Below are positions 10,919-23,261 of a DNA stretch of 64,000 bases, piece after piece. The notes under the pieces were generated by a model. The model ran no database searches. It saw only the letters and a program-made list of their open reading frames with translations, and was not told the DNA's origin. How positions within the stretch are numbered: position 1 is the first letter of the stretch; each line of letters opens with the position of its first letter. Origin of the DNA: Persicaria tinctoria (lineage: Eukaryota; Streptophyta; Magnoliopsida; Caryophyllales; Polygonaceae). The stretch lies in assembly GCA_037127255.1 (NCBI GenBank), contig JBANSL010000004.1, forward strand, positions 11,760,967 through 11,824,966, in the 5' to 3' direction. A program made the translations under genes and the position numbers.

Positions 10919-11450
10919 CTGTGACTAAACCAATATTAGAAACATCTGTAAGAATATAAAGATAATAAAGTGAAGAACACCAACCGATTAGCAAAAAAGG
11001 ATAATCACATTATCATAAATACCGTCCGCGGACAAATATCCAAAGGCTAACTGAAACACAGTCATCCGCGGATATAAAAGAGTGGGCACGTGGCGGCCAT
11101 GCCCACACCCCACGAGTAGAACACGTGTTGAGTGGCGAACACCACGTGGCACAACATTCGGGACCGCCCGGGACCTATAAAAGCGAGAAACTTCATTAAA
11201 CAAGGGGACTTTTTCGGGAAAAAGGAGAGAGGAGGAGGAAGAAGGAGCGGATCAAGGTCAAGTGAACTTGAGACAGAAATCTGAAACAAGGAGAATTGGG
11301 AGAGGAAGTCGTACGAGTCGTAAAGGATCTCTTCCGTCGTAAAATCGAAATCGTTCACTGGACTTGCTCCGCGTATATAGACCTTGTTCATCCTTAGTAA
11401 AACTTTCCACTAAAGTTAAAAGTCTGTTGTTATTGGTCCTCAAGATAATC
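10919..11450 (+). mobile_element. possible LTR of the element carrying the antisense gene
   Basis: The segment starts TGTGACTAAACC and ends AAGATAATCA. It has a TATA box (CCTATAAAAG) at about 11171 and a purine-rich stretch after it that resembles a transcribed leader. It lies just upstream of the minus-strand PF04195 gene, where a 3' LTR of a Tat-type element would be expected. No partner LTR or target-site duplication was found, so the limits and identity are tentative. Confidence 0.3.
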
Positions 11451-12619
11451 AACGACGACGGGTAAGCAAGCCAATTTTCCGAAATTTTCCAGAGAAAACT
11501 CGATAAGGGAATAACGTTTCAAACTCATAGATAGATTTCTTCCCGCGGCACAGGTTGGGCTGCGTCGATTATTTCGATGCGGGTCAGGTAAGCCCGTTGG
11601 GAAATACTGATAACCACACCAGGTAGATTCCCGGGTCCCACTAAAAATGGAGGCCTTGATCGATCGAGCATTTTCACAACCAAACACCAACACGCAGACC
11701 ACAAAACAGGACTATCAAGTACGAAGAAAGAAACATGTAATCCACCAGAAATGAATCAACATTCACTTCTAAACAATCAAGAGGAACAATAATCATGAAG
11801 AGCGAAGAAAGATAACATACCTACACTTACTTGTTGAATGGAGTCTAAACGAAGTTGAGTCGTATCTTGGAAAGTAGGACATCGAAACTGACTGCCCAAA
11901 CCCTAGGAGAGTGAATCGGTAGAAAACCCAAGTCTGCAACTCTTCGATTCAACGATCCACCAACTCCAACCCCCTCTCCCTTAATTGGTATGGGGTTTTG
12001 TCCATTCACATCATCAATCTTGCAGCCGGATGAACAATTTAGGGCAGAAAATCTAAGATCGAAATCCACTACGAGGTCAAGCGTTCGGCCTTGAATTCCA
12101 AAAATAGGAACACCACGCGAACCCACTGCTTATGCCCATCGGAAGAGAGGTTGTGGTGGTGGATCGGATAGGTCAAGCTAACACGACCAGATAGCGGGGG
12201 TCCGGAGGATATCGATTGCCATGTGGGCTTTAATGCAACGGAGGACAAGGTCATGCTCGAAGGGGGGAAACGCCGCTCTCTTTCTTTCTTTTCTTTCTTT
12301 ACTTAACTCCGTTATAACGTTTTTTATTAAAAAAACAAGTGAAGGGCATTTCGCGAAATAAATCAAAACCTCCGGGGTATTTGGCAAAATATATCAAACT
12401 TTCGTACACCTCGCGAATTTACCTAAACCCTAAGGGCACTAGGCGAAAAATCCGTTTTTTTTCCTTTTAATGTACAAAGTATCCATATCTTTTTTATTTG
12501 TAATGATTGAGATTTAGATCAAAACAAATAATTAAATTGATTTACCATATTGGTTGTGATGCAATTAAAGATATGTGTAGTTAGTCAAATACTCAATATA
12601 AAATGGGTGATGATATAAA
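11451..12619. other. unassigned repeat-like sequence
   Basis: There is no recognisable gene. A minus-strand open frame at 11845-12126 encodes a short stretch (GSRGVPIFGIQGRTLDLVVD) of unknown identity. The part from 12330 to 12455 (GGGTATTTGGCAAAATAT, CGAATTTACC, GGCACTAGGCGAAAAATCC) has the composition of a transposon terminus, but I could not find its inverted partner. Confidence 0.3.
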
Positions 12620-12745
12620 TTGTGTTAAAGCATGAGACGTCATTTTCACCATCGACTACGAAAGCAATGGGGTAGACCTTGTGGTTAGTGTCCTATGCCG
12701 TTGTAAACAACAACATCCCCTTGAGGAAGTTCCCATCAACAGATA
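12620..12745 (-). pseudogene. MULE transposase remnant
   Basis: The minus strand from about 12740 encodes VDGNFLKGMLLFTTA, a stop, then DTNHKVYPIAFVVDGEND. This matches the first catalytic-aspartate region of MuDR-type transposases (D-G-F-K-G..L..A, then N..YP.A..V). The in-frame stop and short length show that it is dead. Its relation to the MULE-like element at 13955-16967 is unknown. Confidence 0.5.
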
Positions 12746-13945
12746 TTACCTATCATATCAATGGGCTTCGTCAGTTATAATATTAAACATGCCATCCAGA
12801 ACTCAAGCAACGCAACAACACATATAATGCTTGGCATGAGAAACCTCCATTTGCCCCCCTGCAAAAGACGGAGAAGTAGGAGGTTTTATCAATGTCGGAT
12901 TAGGGTATGGAGAGGATAAACATGACATAACAAGAGTTACTTCATCGTCCACACATTTACCCATTTTTAGTTTCGACCACTCATACAATGTTTTTCTACC
13001 ATGGGAATGTCTTTGAACGCCACTGAATTTGTTGTTATTGTCAGGTGGGATGTATTGCCTACCATGGAAAATACACCGAGCCTGACCAAGTCCTCCCCAT
13101 GGATACTCTTTTGGTACCTAACTTATCCTCTTTCCTGTGAATACACTTTTTCCACTTCTTAAAGTAGTCAAATATTATGGCTCCATAATTTTTTGCGCGA
13201 CAAGTGATTTGGCGGGAAGGAGATCATTAATACCTCAATAATACCCCTTATTTGCAAATACCACCTACAACTGTCCCAACAGGTTGCCAAAATACCACCT
13301 ACAACTGTCCCAACAGGTTGCCAAAATATTTGCACAACTATACCACATCCAAGTATATGCATGACATGGTCTTGGTCATTTTTGCCAAGTTGCCCGAAAA
13401 TATTGGTATATTGATGCAAATTAGCCTTTAGAATATCACATTTAAAGATATTTGTAAAATCCAGGTGAGAGGAATGTCGGTGATCCACACTTCCGCAAGT
13501 GACGTCTCTTTCTCTTGGTGGGCTTTTGTTCTCATCTCCCCGGCGTCAAGACTCAAGACACCGTGTTAGTCCATTGGCTCTGTCGTGCTCTCGTCATTCA
13601 CAGTCTTTCCCTGGGTCTCTTTGACTTCCTAGCTGGTTGGGCGGATTGTTATTGTGATTGTTTGTGGCGGGTCTTTTTTTTTTTTTGGCTTGTTGCATCA
13701 TGACAGTTAGTCTGTCTGCCATTTTCGGCCTCTCAGTTCACCAGTTTTGCCTGGTGCGTCGAATTATTTCCGTTTAAAAAAAAGATATTCGTAAAATATT
13801 TTTTCTATCCTATGCCCTTGGGGCATTGAAAATATTTTTTTCATTTTTAATTAGTTTTAACTTTTCTTTTAATTAGATTTATTTTTTTGGTTGAGAATTT
13901 TTTCCAATTTAGGATCTTATTCGATTTACCTTTCTATTTTGACCG
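12746..13945. other. intergenic, with a 36-bp direct duplication
   Basis: No gene is supportable. Two adjacent identical copies of a roughly 36-bp stretch (TACCACCTACAACTGTCCC..) lie at about 13258-13331. A minus-strand frame at 12803-12988 could be more of the decayed MULE transposase, but it lacks a clear motif. The rest is AT-rich and unassigned. Confidence 0.35.
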
Positions 13946-14955
13946 TTCTTAAATTGGATATGGATCCTCTCCTAAGGAAGAGTTCCTAATATGTTCCTAA
14001 TAAGTAGATCCTAACCGTTGAAATATATCAATGGTGAAGATCTATTTTACATTAATTAATCCCAAATTTAATTCCTAATTTCTCCCTTCTATCTGTTCTT
14101 TACAACTTGTCTCGGTCTCTCCCTATCTTCTCTAATTTCATATTCTCATTCAGAGTCTCCGACGCCTCCCCCACTGTTGATGTCCAGTACATCAAAGGCC
14201 TTCCGTTGTTCCTCCCATAGTCCATGGGTGGCCTGTTATTGTCCTTTCTCATTCCACCGGACCCTCGCTGCCACCCCCTGCAATGGAGCACGAAATTCGG
14301 CAATCGGATCAGATATTCAGATTAGGGTTTTTTCAATTTAGGGATGAGTTCGAAATGGATATTGAACTTTTGAGCACAAATATTGTTTTCTTCTTCTTTT
14401 CATCTATTATTAACCATGTTGGTTTGATTTTTTGATTGGGTTTCAGTTCGATTCAAAGCCCCCCTAATTTATCATCGAGAATTTGAATAGAGGTTACCTT
14501 TGTTTTGCATTTGTGGAATTGAGATTGCTTGAATCTGAATTACCTTTGCATTGGATTTTTTGTTTTGAATTACGTCACATGTGGTTGATTTCCGTTGTGG
14601 TGAGGCTTCTTGATCTTGAAAATTCCTAATTGGTTGCCCATTTTCATTTCTACAAGGTTTGATTGCTTGATATTTCTAGAAGGTTTGATGGCGGGCAGTT
14701 TTTATGGAAAATCTAATTCCTACATCTTGCTAAGGATTAACATTCAGTTGGTTGTTTGTTATGTTTCTTCTATATGCTGCTGAATGACTATGACTATTAT
14801 ATTCAAATCTGTGGCAGTGCATCTATATATATGTTGTTGGAGCATTAATATAATGGATCTTTGAAAAGTTACTATAATAATTGGGCGATTTTTGGCTTTA
14901 TGATTGAGATATAATTTGACATTGAACTTGTTTTCCAATTTGTAAGTTGATAAGG

Positions 14956-15230
14956 AGCCTATTAGCTTACTGTTCTAAAAAACCATTCAAGAACCGCCTA
15001 GACCCCCGCCTAAACCCTTGAACTCGCCCCACCGCCAAGGCCGTCAAGGTCGTCAAAACTCGCCTAGACTGCAAAGACCCGCCATGAAATCCGCCTAGAC
15101 CCCGCCTAGACCCTTGACCCTGCCCTACCGCCAAGTACCCGCTAAGCGTTTTTTGGAACATTGTATTAGCTCAATTGGTAGAGCGATGTGTTTACACACA
15201 AAGATGTGGGTTCAAATCCCACATAGGCTA
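14956..15230 (+). pseudogene. tRNA-like sequence, copy 2, split by a MITE
   Basis: The 5' part AGCCTATTAGCT (14956-14967) is separated from the rest (15172-15230) by a 196-bp insertion. Without the insertion, the acceptor AGCCTAT would pair perfectly with ATAGGCT at 15223-15229. The D arm is GCTCAATTGGTAGAGC and the T arm GTGGGTTCAAATCCCAC is perfect. The central region TGTGTTTACACACA again lacks a seven-base anticodon loop. It lies within the MULE-like element, about 260 bp from the inverted copy 3. Confidence 0.6.
14968..15163. mobile_element. hAT-type MITE with CGCCTAG-rich interior
   Basis: The ends are TACTGTTCTAAAAAAC and GTTTTTTGGAACATTG, which are inverted relatives. The 8-bp TATTAGCT flanks it at 14960-14967 and 15164-15171, the duplication length of hAT elements. 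The interior repeats CCGCCTAGACCC. It is inserted in the tRNA-like sequence copy 2. Confidence 0.65.
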
Positions 15231-15487
15231 TGTTTTCTTAAACAAATTGATAAACCATTCTAGTATTTGAAACGCCAATTGAAAAGATTGGTATTGCAAT
15301 TTTCTTGGAAATTTGTATGCCACTATCAATAATTTGAGTGTTCAACAACTTTTTGTTTAGGTTGCCCCTTAATAAGAGTTCTAGACATAGCAAGAAACAT
15401 TGTGGTTGTAGAAAGTTTTTGATCTTGAAGGATTATTTGAGATAAGATGGCTTTGTAGATCAATTAGTTTAGGTGATCGAACATATT

Positions 15488-15557
15488 AGCCTATGTGGGA
15501 GTCGAACCCACATCTTTGTGTACAAACACATTGCTCTAGCAATTGAGCTAATATGCT
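15488..15557 (-). pseudogene. tRNA-like sequence, copy 3
   Basis: On the minus strand, the acceptor AGCATAT pairs with ATAGGCT except at one position. The D arm is GCTCAATTGCTAGAGC and the T arm GTGGGTTCGACTCCCAC is perfect. The middle forms a TGTGT-TTGT-ACACA hairpin. Compared with copy 1 (TGTGC-GTTT-GCACA), the closing C-G pair is replaced by T-A, a compensatory change. It lies in inverted orientation to copy 2. Confidence 0.6.
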
Positions 15558-16976
15558 ACTTGGATAATATATATCAAAATCCGGAATCATTTTTTCTGCC
15601 CACTCACCGTTCAATATTTAGGTGCAAGTTTTTGATTTCCCGGATTTCAACTAATAGGCTAAATGATTTTCAATTGCTCTGCATTTAGTTTTGAGAACAT
15701 GCATGGTACTTTTTTTTTAGAGAGAGAAAGTAACACAAAGAAAACAAAATGTTTGGTTGGACAATTTAAATTGTTAGTCATGGTCATGCAGTGTATTGCT
15801 AAAACATGCTAACAGTGTGCAAAACTTTTTTTTTTAGATAAAGATGTTGCTGGTGGTTACTTATTAGAAAACTAAAATGTATTTTTTTAAATGCTCTATT
15901 ATTTGATTAATTGATTATGAACACTTTTTAAATATCAAGACTCAAAAGAAGAAAGTTTGGAACAAACTATTAGTGTTACACAGTTTGTCTGCTTCTGCTT
16001 TTTTTCACATGGATAATGGCTTTTTTTAGAAACATCACAATAATATTGATACATAACTAATAAACATTCAAAATGGTATTCTAGTCAACTAATTGGATAG
16101 GCTTGAACTAGTACACGGGCCTTTGCAAATTAAGATGCATTTTTGGGAAATCTTGTCTAGCATCTCATGTTTCAAGGCAAAACCGCCTATAATTGTTAAG
16201 CAGAAATCACATAATTAAGAATGCAATATGACCCAGTTACTCCTTACTCCGAATGCATGTATTTATACTCATGGCACATGAAAATGTTACAACCAGGGTC
16301 CTACAAATAAGAGTGCTGCTATAGCACCCAAAATAAAAACAGAGTTCTGCTATGATCGCAATCGATTGATATTAATACAAGGAATAGAAAACCTTGATGT
16401 AGGTTTTTCCCAACATGGAACTTGACCTCACACCAATTGAAGCAATCTACTCTTGGTTTCCCGATATAAACTCAAATGCAAACCAGAATTGCGAGTTATA
16501 ATAGAAAATCCAATAAGCACAATAAGCTAACCCTAATAATCCAGTAAGCACAATTTTAAAACATAATAGATGAAATCAATAGAAAAGGAGAGAGGGAAGG
16601 AACTTGTTCGATCGATTGTGACTTCGACGTCTGATGCCCTTTTCTCCCCGTCTACTATTCCCTCTTCTCCCCCCTTTAAAAACACTTTGAAAATGAAAAT
16701 CGAGAGGAAATGGAGTCGGATAGGGGGGAGGATCATTGGAGAATGTAGGGTGTGATAGGAGGAAGAGAATCGACGGAGAGGAGACCTCTATACACAGACG
16801 ATACAGTCCAAGAGGACGAAAGACTAGTTCAGAAGATATTGATAGATATTAGGTTTATGGGTTAATTAATTTGTGGAATTAATCATAGCCATCGATTTAA
16901 TTGAAGGGCTGAGATCAGGTTATTAGGAGGTTATTAGGTAAATTTAATTAGGAGAGGATCCTATTCCTCTTAAATT

Positions 16977-17785
16977 TACCTTTGATGTACATTTTCTATT
17001 TTGACTTTTTTTAATCGAATTTTCTATTTGGACTTATCACTTATCGTATGGTATAATCGCTATTTAGCGCTTAATTAATTGCAACAATCAAATATACCAT
17101 TGGTCGATCATTAAAACAACATAAAACTACAACCATTAAAACAAATTACAACCATTAAAACAACATAAAACTGATTTGTATACTTTTTTTATTTTATTTT
17201 TCAGTACTTCATCATATTCTTAATTTCAACCACTTAACTTCACCAATTTTTTTTTTCCCCATTTTAATAATAGATGAGAAAAGTCTCTATCAATTCCACC
17301 GTCCAAAACTCTCCACCCTGTATTTTTCAATTGTAATTCTGATTCTAATATATGCACTCGCTATCTCCTCCCCCGCCCTGCCCCTCCTAGGGTTCCTCCC
17401 CTTCCTTCCTCGGCTCCCACCTTCCCACTCCAATTTCTCCTTCCATTGGATCCAAATCCAATCGCCCCAGGCGGGAGCCCTCAATTTCCACCCCCTCGAT
17501 CTTCACCTTTCAATTTCCATCTGTATAAACCCTTACATTTTTTTGCAGTTTCTCGGGGGGTTTGCGGATTTTCTCGGCGTATTATCCGGCTAGGATTTCC
17601 TCATACTCTTAGTTGCTTCCTCCTGTTTAGCTTCTTTGTATTCGTTCTAGAATATCAGGGCTTCGGAAATCTCCTTTGTCTTGTTTACGAGGGTTTTGGA
17701 TTCGTAGCTGTTCGTTTCGTCCCTGGTTTCGTTTCCGGAATTTTCCAGTTTTCGATTTTGTTAGTCGCTGGATTTCGTTTCCATT
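16977..17785 (+). promoter_or_regulatory. upstream region and 5' leader of the PAT1 gene
   Basis: This is the interval between the MULE-like element and the PAT1 start codon. From about 17350 to 17550 the sequence becomes C/T-rich (CTCCCC, CTTCCT), as in many plant 5' leaders. No coding sequence is seen. An exact transcription start cannot be fixed, and no clear TATA box was chosen. Confidence 0.4.
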
Positions 17786-20700
17786 ATGGATGGATTTGCA
17801 GGCGGAAGTGCCCAGGGCGAGAAGATATTGGGTGGGAATTCGACAGGTTTGTTTCCTTTTTCTGATTCATTTATATCTATCTGTGTTTTGCTTAATGTTT
17901 CCTCCCCTGCTTACGGTTTCTTTCTTGGATCTGAATGTCGTCTGTCTTTATGGTTTGAATCTCGCACCTAGTAATTCTTCCGCCGTTTGAATCTGGCGTA
18001 TTCTTCCAGTGCAGATTATTACTCTTCTGATTCTGAGCTTATCGATAAGATTCCTGATGGCATAATTCGTATTTTTTTCTGCGATGCATTCAGTATCTGT
18101 TTCGTTTTGAAGTTTAATCTCTTCCATGATAGCTTTGACTTTCAGATTAGTTTGATCTTGGAAATTAACATGGAATCGGAAATGGGACTTTTGTACTCTT
18201 GTCTACTTGTTGAAGCTAGATTCCTCACAAATGACGGATTAATAAGAAATAGCTTCAGGCTTTCAGGTTCAGGAAACATTTAGAGGTCTTAGTGACCGCT
18301 GGTTTGCCATCTTCTAGTTGGCTATTTGTGGTTGATGGCTGCTTTAGCATGACATTTTTATATATATTTTTTTATTATAAATTACAATCTTAGTTTTTAA
18401 TGAGAAGTTCCCAAGTTACACAGTTAAGCAAAATCTGGTTAAGATGAGTTTTTGGATTTTTTTTTTTTTGTGCCATTTGTGTTATGTGAAGCTGAGGTAC
18501 ATGACTCTTTATTTTCCTTAATACAGACGGTGAGTTATTTGATGCATCACAGTATGCATTCTTCGGTGGGGATGCTGTAGAGGAAGTTGAGTTAGGGGGA
18601 TTGGAGGATGAAGAGGAGTTGCCTGCTCTTGGATTTGATGGCGACCTTTATGAAGGGGACCACGAAGAGGTTGCTGTAACTTTTTGTCCACTATTTCCTT
18701 CTGTCTCTTTCAGTAGATATTTCATCCTATGTACTATGCGTTATTGATGTATAGCGGGAAAGTAATGCTTGTTTGTTTTACTCATGTTTTGAACTTTATT
18801 TTTCTTCATTATTTTGCTCACGTGTATATCATAGATATTCAAATCCGAGGGCAAGTTTGTTATTTTTTTTTAACTACTTTTAAAGAATTTATGTCTAGCA
18901 AATAAATTTTCCAAGTATTGTTTTTGTAATCTCTTGCTGAAGCTGAAATTCTGTTTATCCTATCTTTGTTTTTCTGCTTTCATGGACTCTGAATAATTTT
19001 TATTGTCATCTTTTTACTGTAATGTAAGGTCTCAAGTTGTTGGTAAATCTGCTTGACCTTTGCTTTCATGCCCAATACCCAAAGTTAGATCACTGATCAC
19101 TGGCTTTGGCTACCATTTCGTTGATATGCTGGAACCAGTGATGGGATATTTCCGCTGCTTACTTTGCCTGATTAGTAGTATTTCTTAATTTCTTTTTCAT
19201 TTTTTCTCCGTCTGCACTATTCTGTTTTCCTTCAGAAATGCTCTCACTTGGCCCTCTATTGACCCCTTCAAGCAATTTTTATTAATAAAAATTGCAAATC
19301 TGATTTAGTCGAGTACGCCTTGTTAGATATTATGATTCTTCACTTTGAAGATTGAGAAATAGACATCACGTTTACAGGGTTGTATATTTCTGCAGGATGC
19401 TGGTTTCGGACCTTTGAATGAGATTGATGATCTTGCAAATTCTTTTTCAAAGGTGAACTTTCTAACTAGTTAAAATTTGCCGCTTTTTCTTTTTATAACT
19501 TTCCTGCAAGTATTCTAAAGGTGAAGTTCTTGTTGTGAGATAAATAGCTCCTTTTGGGTTTATCTGGCTTCGCTATTGCAAGAATAATATTTATAGAGCT
19601 AGAATTTCAGGAACATAATGATTCAGTTCAGGGTCCTTTTGCATCCCTACCCATTCAGACCCTTCATAGCTTAATGAGCAATGTAAACTTGTTTGGTTTA
19701 ATGTTTTTCTTATATTTGGATGTTCAACTTTTTGAAAAGCTCTGTAAGCATCTTCACAGGGAGTTGACTCATTTTCTTTCATCCATTTAGTTGGTGATTT
19801 AAGTGGATATTTATGCTTGTTTATATAGGCTATAAATTTGGTAAAATGGTTCTTTGGGTAGCTGAAATTGAGAATAAGGCACTGATATTATGTAGATAGA
19901 GAATTCCCATTTGTGAGAATTTTGTTATCAAGCTTCTAAGACATCCGCTTGCCAATACTTGAACTTGTTAGTGAAGCAACCTTCCACCTGAATCTTATTT
20001 TGTGCTCTCAAACATTAACCGTTTCTGGTAAAACCCCTCTCTTGTACTCTAAAATATCAAGAACTAACTAAGTCTTTTCGAGGAGATTGACTCTTACCAA
20101 AGTGAAGATCATGATATGCCATCCTTGCTCATGATGTACCATGTTCACCTTTCCTTTCGCTCTCAAGCATCAACCATTGCCCACAAAACTACAGTTCAAA
20201 ATTTCGTACTTATATTTTACTATATTTATAGGGAAGGCTTAAGATGCATGACTCTTGCCAAAAAGAAGATGAATATATGCTATCCTTTCTATTAATGTGC
20301 TGTTTACAGAGATCGAATGTTACACATTTGATCATGGTCATGAGGTTGGTTTGTTAATATTCTAATGTATGTATCTTTTGCAGTTGGACAGAGTTGCTAG
20401 CGGCCTACCAACAGTCCCAGGAGTTGTTGATCATAGGTTATCCATAGAAAGTGAGTAACAAAAATGTGTATTTTGATGCTATCATCCCTGTGTTTTTTCA
20501 GGGGATCTCATGTTTCATTCTATTTTTATCAAGGTTCTCATGCTGCTATCGTATGTTAATTAGATCCGTTGGCAGCATATATTTGCTATAAAGTTAAGGA
20601 TTTTAGTGGATATTTGTCTTTTCTTTCATGGTATTAGAACTACAAATTCCAAAAAAGTTTCTATAGCATTTTGACTAGAGGATTAACATAGATTTGGTCA

Positions 20701-23261
20701 AAGTTGGGGGAAATGTAGAGAAGAGTTGATAAAACATGAAATGTTTTTCCTGGTCTGAATGTGGATGAAGGAGAGCAATTTTTTTCCCCATTCTTTATCT
20801 TAATCGTGAAGGGATGATGGATTGGCGGTATAAGTGCTCCCTATAAATATTCTTGTTTTCCTGCCTTCAAATTGCCCTCAAGAGATGGTGAATGTCCAGG
20901 TGATGGGATCTTCTCCTGTCCATCATGTTCTCACTCTTTGAGCCAGCTATTGTTTTTTTTTTTTTTATTACTAAAAAGAAAAATTTATGATGTATCTTCT
21001 ATTTTAGTAATGCTGCTGAACGGGAGAGATGAGTGGTGATGTCATTAATTAAATTGGTGATCATCAGGTTTGGGAGATTAGTGGTGATGTCAGAAACCAT
21101 GGATTATGGTTCCACTGTTTTCCCCCATTTTGCATTTTATTGTATAGCTATATTAATGTTTTAATAATGTGATAGTTGCTCTATGTATGAGATGCTGGGA
21201 TCTCGCTATTCATTTCAGCTTTGTAATCTACTGCTACACCCTCCTAACTGTTGCTTCTCAGGTTCAACTGCTGCTGAATGGCCAAAGGAAGCAGATTATC
21301 CTGCATGGTTTGATCAGCATGGGCAGCTTGCTTCAAATTCATTGTACAGAACGTCGTCACATCCTGATCCCCAGCCGCATCATATTTCCACTCCAATTCC
21401 AGTACCCAAATCTTCCTTCCCTTCACATCCCCCCCATGGAGGAATGCCACAACAGGGATCGCTTAACATCCATTCGCAACATACAAATATTCCATATGCT
21501 GCTGGACAGTCTCAAATGTCTCCTTCCCAAAACATTTCATCCTTTCCGCGTTTTCCATCTGGATCACCGCACAATTCACGTTTTGTTGGAAATTTGTCCC
21601 ATTCGTCTCCTCCTGGTCATTCTGTCAATGGCCAGCCTCCTGGTCAATGGTTAAATCAAGCAGTGTATCATGGAGAGCGACCCAATGCTTTCAACTTGTT
21701 GCAGCAACAATTGCCTCATCAAAATGGAATGATGCCTCAGGTAGTCAATCAACAACCGCAGCAGCAGCAGCAGCGACAACAACACCCTAGACTACTACAT
21801 CCAATTCACCCCAATTTCAGCCACTTACCAGGAATGCATCCACAGTTGTATGGTCCCCAACTATCTGCATCCCCCCCTATAATGAACAATTTTGATGGTA
21901 TGCTAGGACTTCCTGATATGAGGGAGCAAAGACCGAATTCTTCACAGAGAAATAGACAGAACTTTTATCCTCAGCAGGATTATGATTACAGCAGCAGGAG
22001 GTTTGAAGGTGGTTGGCCACAGTTTAGATCCAAATACATGACAGTTTCTGAAATCGAAAATATTATAAGAATGCAGTTAGCTGCTACACACAGCAATGAT
22101 CCGTATGTTGACGACTATTATCATCAAGCTTGCCTTGCCAAAAAATCTGCTGGGGCAAGATTGAAACACCGTTTTTGCCCTAATTTGCTGAGAGAACATC
22201 CTCCGGGTGCTCGTCCTAGTGATGAACCTCACGCCTTCCTCCAAGTTGAGGCATTGGGAAGGATTCCATTCTCTTCTGTTCGCAGGCCTAGGCCGCTTCT
22301 TGAAGTGGAGCCTGCAAGTTCATCTGGTTCTGGTAGTGAACATAAGGCTGTTGAGAAATCACTTGAGCAGGAGCCGTTGCTTGCAGCAAGAGTAGCTATT
22401 GAAGACGGTATTAGTGTCCTCCTTGATGTTGAGGATATAGACCGATTCTTTCAGTTCAACCGATTCCAAGATGGTGGTGTTGAGCTGAAACAGAGGAGGA
22501 AGGCTCTCCTGGAAGAGTTAGCAGCTTCATTTCAGCTTGTTGACCCGCTAAATAATGATGTCCACACAGCTGGGCTAGCTCCCAATGATGATCTTGTGTT
22601 CCTACGGATAATCTCTCTTCCGAAAGGCAGGAAACTTCTATCGAGGTACCTTATAATGCTTAACCCTAGCGATGAGCTCCTTCGCACTGTCTGCATGGCC
22701 ATTTTTCGTCATTTGAGGTTCTTGTTTGGGGTCCCTCTCGCTAATCCAGTTATGGTTGAGACGACAGCTAAGCTTGCAGCAACTGTATCTTCCCGTGTTT
22801 GTGAAATGGATCTTAATGGGTTGAGTGCTTGTCTTGCTGCAGTTGTTTGCTCCTCAGAGCAGCCCCCTCTTCGGCCGATCGGAAGTTCTACAGGGGATGG
22901 TGCTTCTATTATTTTAAAGTGTGTGCTTGAACGTGCTACTGACTTGCGTAGAGATCCTCACATAGCTGCCTCTACCCCAAGTAGGGCATTTTCATTTTGG
23001 CAGGCTTCCTTTGATGCATTTTTCGATCTTCTGACAAAGTATTGTGTCAGTAAGTATGATACCATCATGCAGCCGTTGCTCCAGCAGGTCTCTCTGAACT
23101 CGGTTGCCACCGAATCAGATACTGCCAGAGCTATAAAGAAAGAGATGCCAGTTGAGCTGTTGCTGGCGAGTCTCCCTCACACCAATGACCGTCAGAGAAA
23201 GATCTTAATGGAATTCGCCCAGCGCACCGTTTCATCTAAGGGAGCTACTAGTCACGGTTAA
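17786..23261 (+). CDS. PAT1: PAT1-family topoisomerase II-associated / mRNA decapping protein
   Basis: PAT1 proteins activate mRNA decapping in P-bodies, bridging the LSM1-7 ring and DCP1/DCP2; Arabidopsis PAT1 is also a MAP kinase 4 substrate. Five exons keep frame with GT-AG introns: 17786-17846, 18527-18669, 19396-19452, 20384-20450 and 21262-23261. The product is 775 aa, the usual plant length. The N-terminal motif LFDASQYAFFGGD (about residues 24-36) is the conserved PAT1 signature. An acidic stretch follows, then a long Pro/Gln/Ser-rich linker (about 110-300, with a Q-run). The alpha-helical PAT1 C-domain starts near residue 485 (RVAIEDGISVLLDVEDIDRF) and runs to the end. No damage is seen. 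The start is the only Met in the exon 1 frame. Confidence 0.93.

Larger units (their letters stand above)
13955..16967. mobile_element. non-autonomous MULE-like element
   Basis: The left end reads GGATATGGATCCTCTCCTAA. The right end is its reverse complement, TTAGGAGAGGATCCTATTCC, with two mismatches. Inverted homology extends about 130 bp inward on both sides (TCCTAATAA and ATTAATTAATCC motifs). Both ends are flanked by the 9-bp duplication TCTTAAATT (13946-13954 and 16968-16976), which is characteristic of Mutator-like elements. The interior lacks a transposase. It holds a region resembling a host 5' leader with an intron (about 14100-14700), a hAT-type MITE and two tRNA-like sequences. Confidence 0.75.

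Noticed and set aside
15160..15230. A functional tRNA-Val(UAC) gene
   Set aside because: TTTACAC looks like an anticodon loop, but the flanking five-base stem does not pair and the acceptor is interrupted by a MITE.
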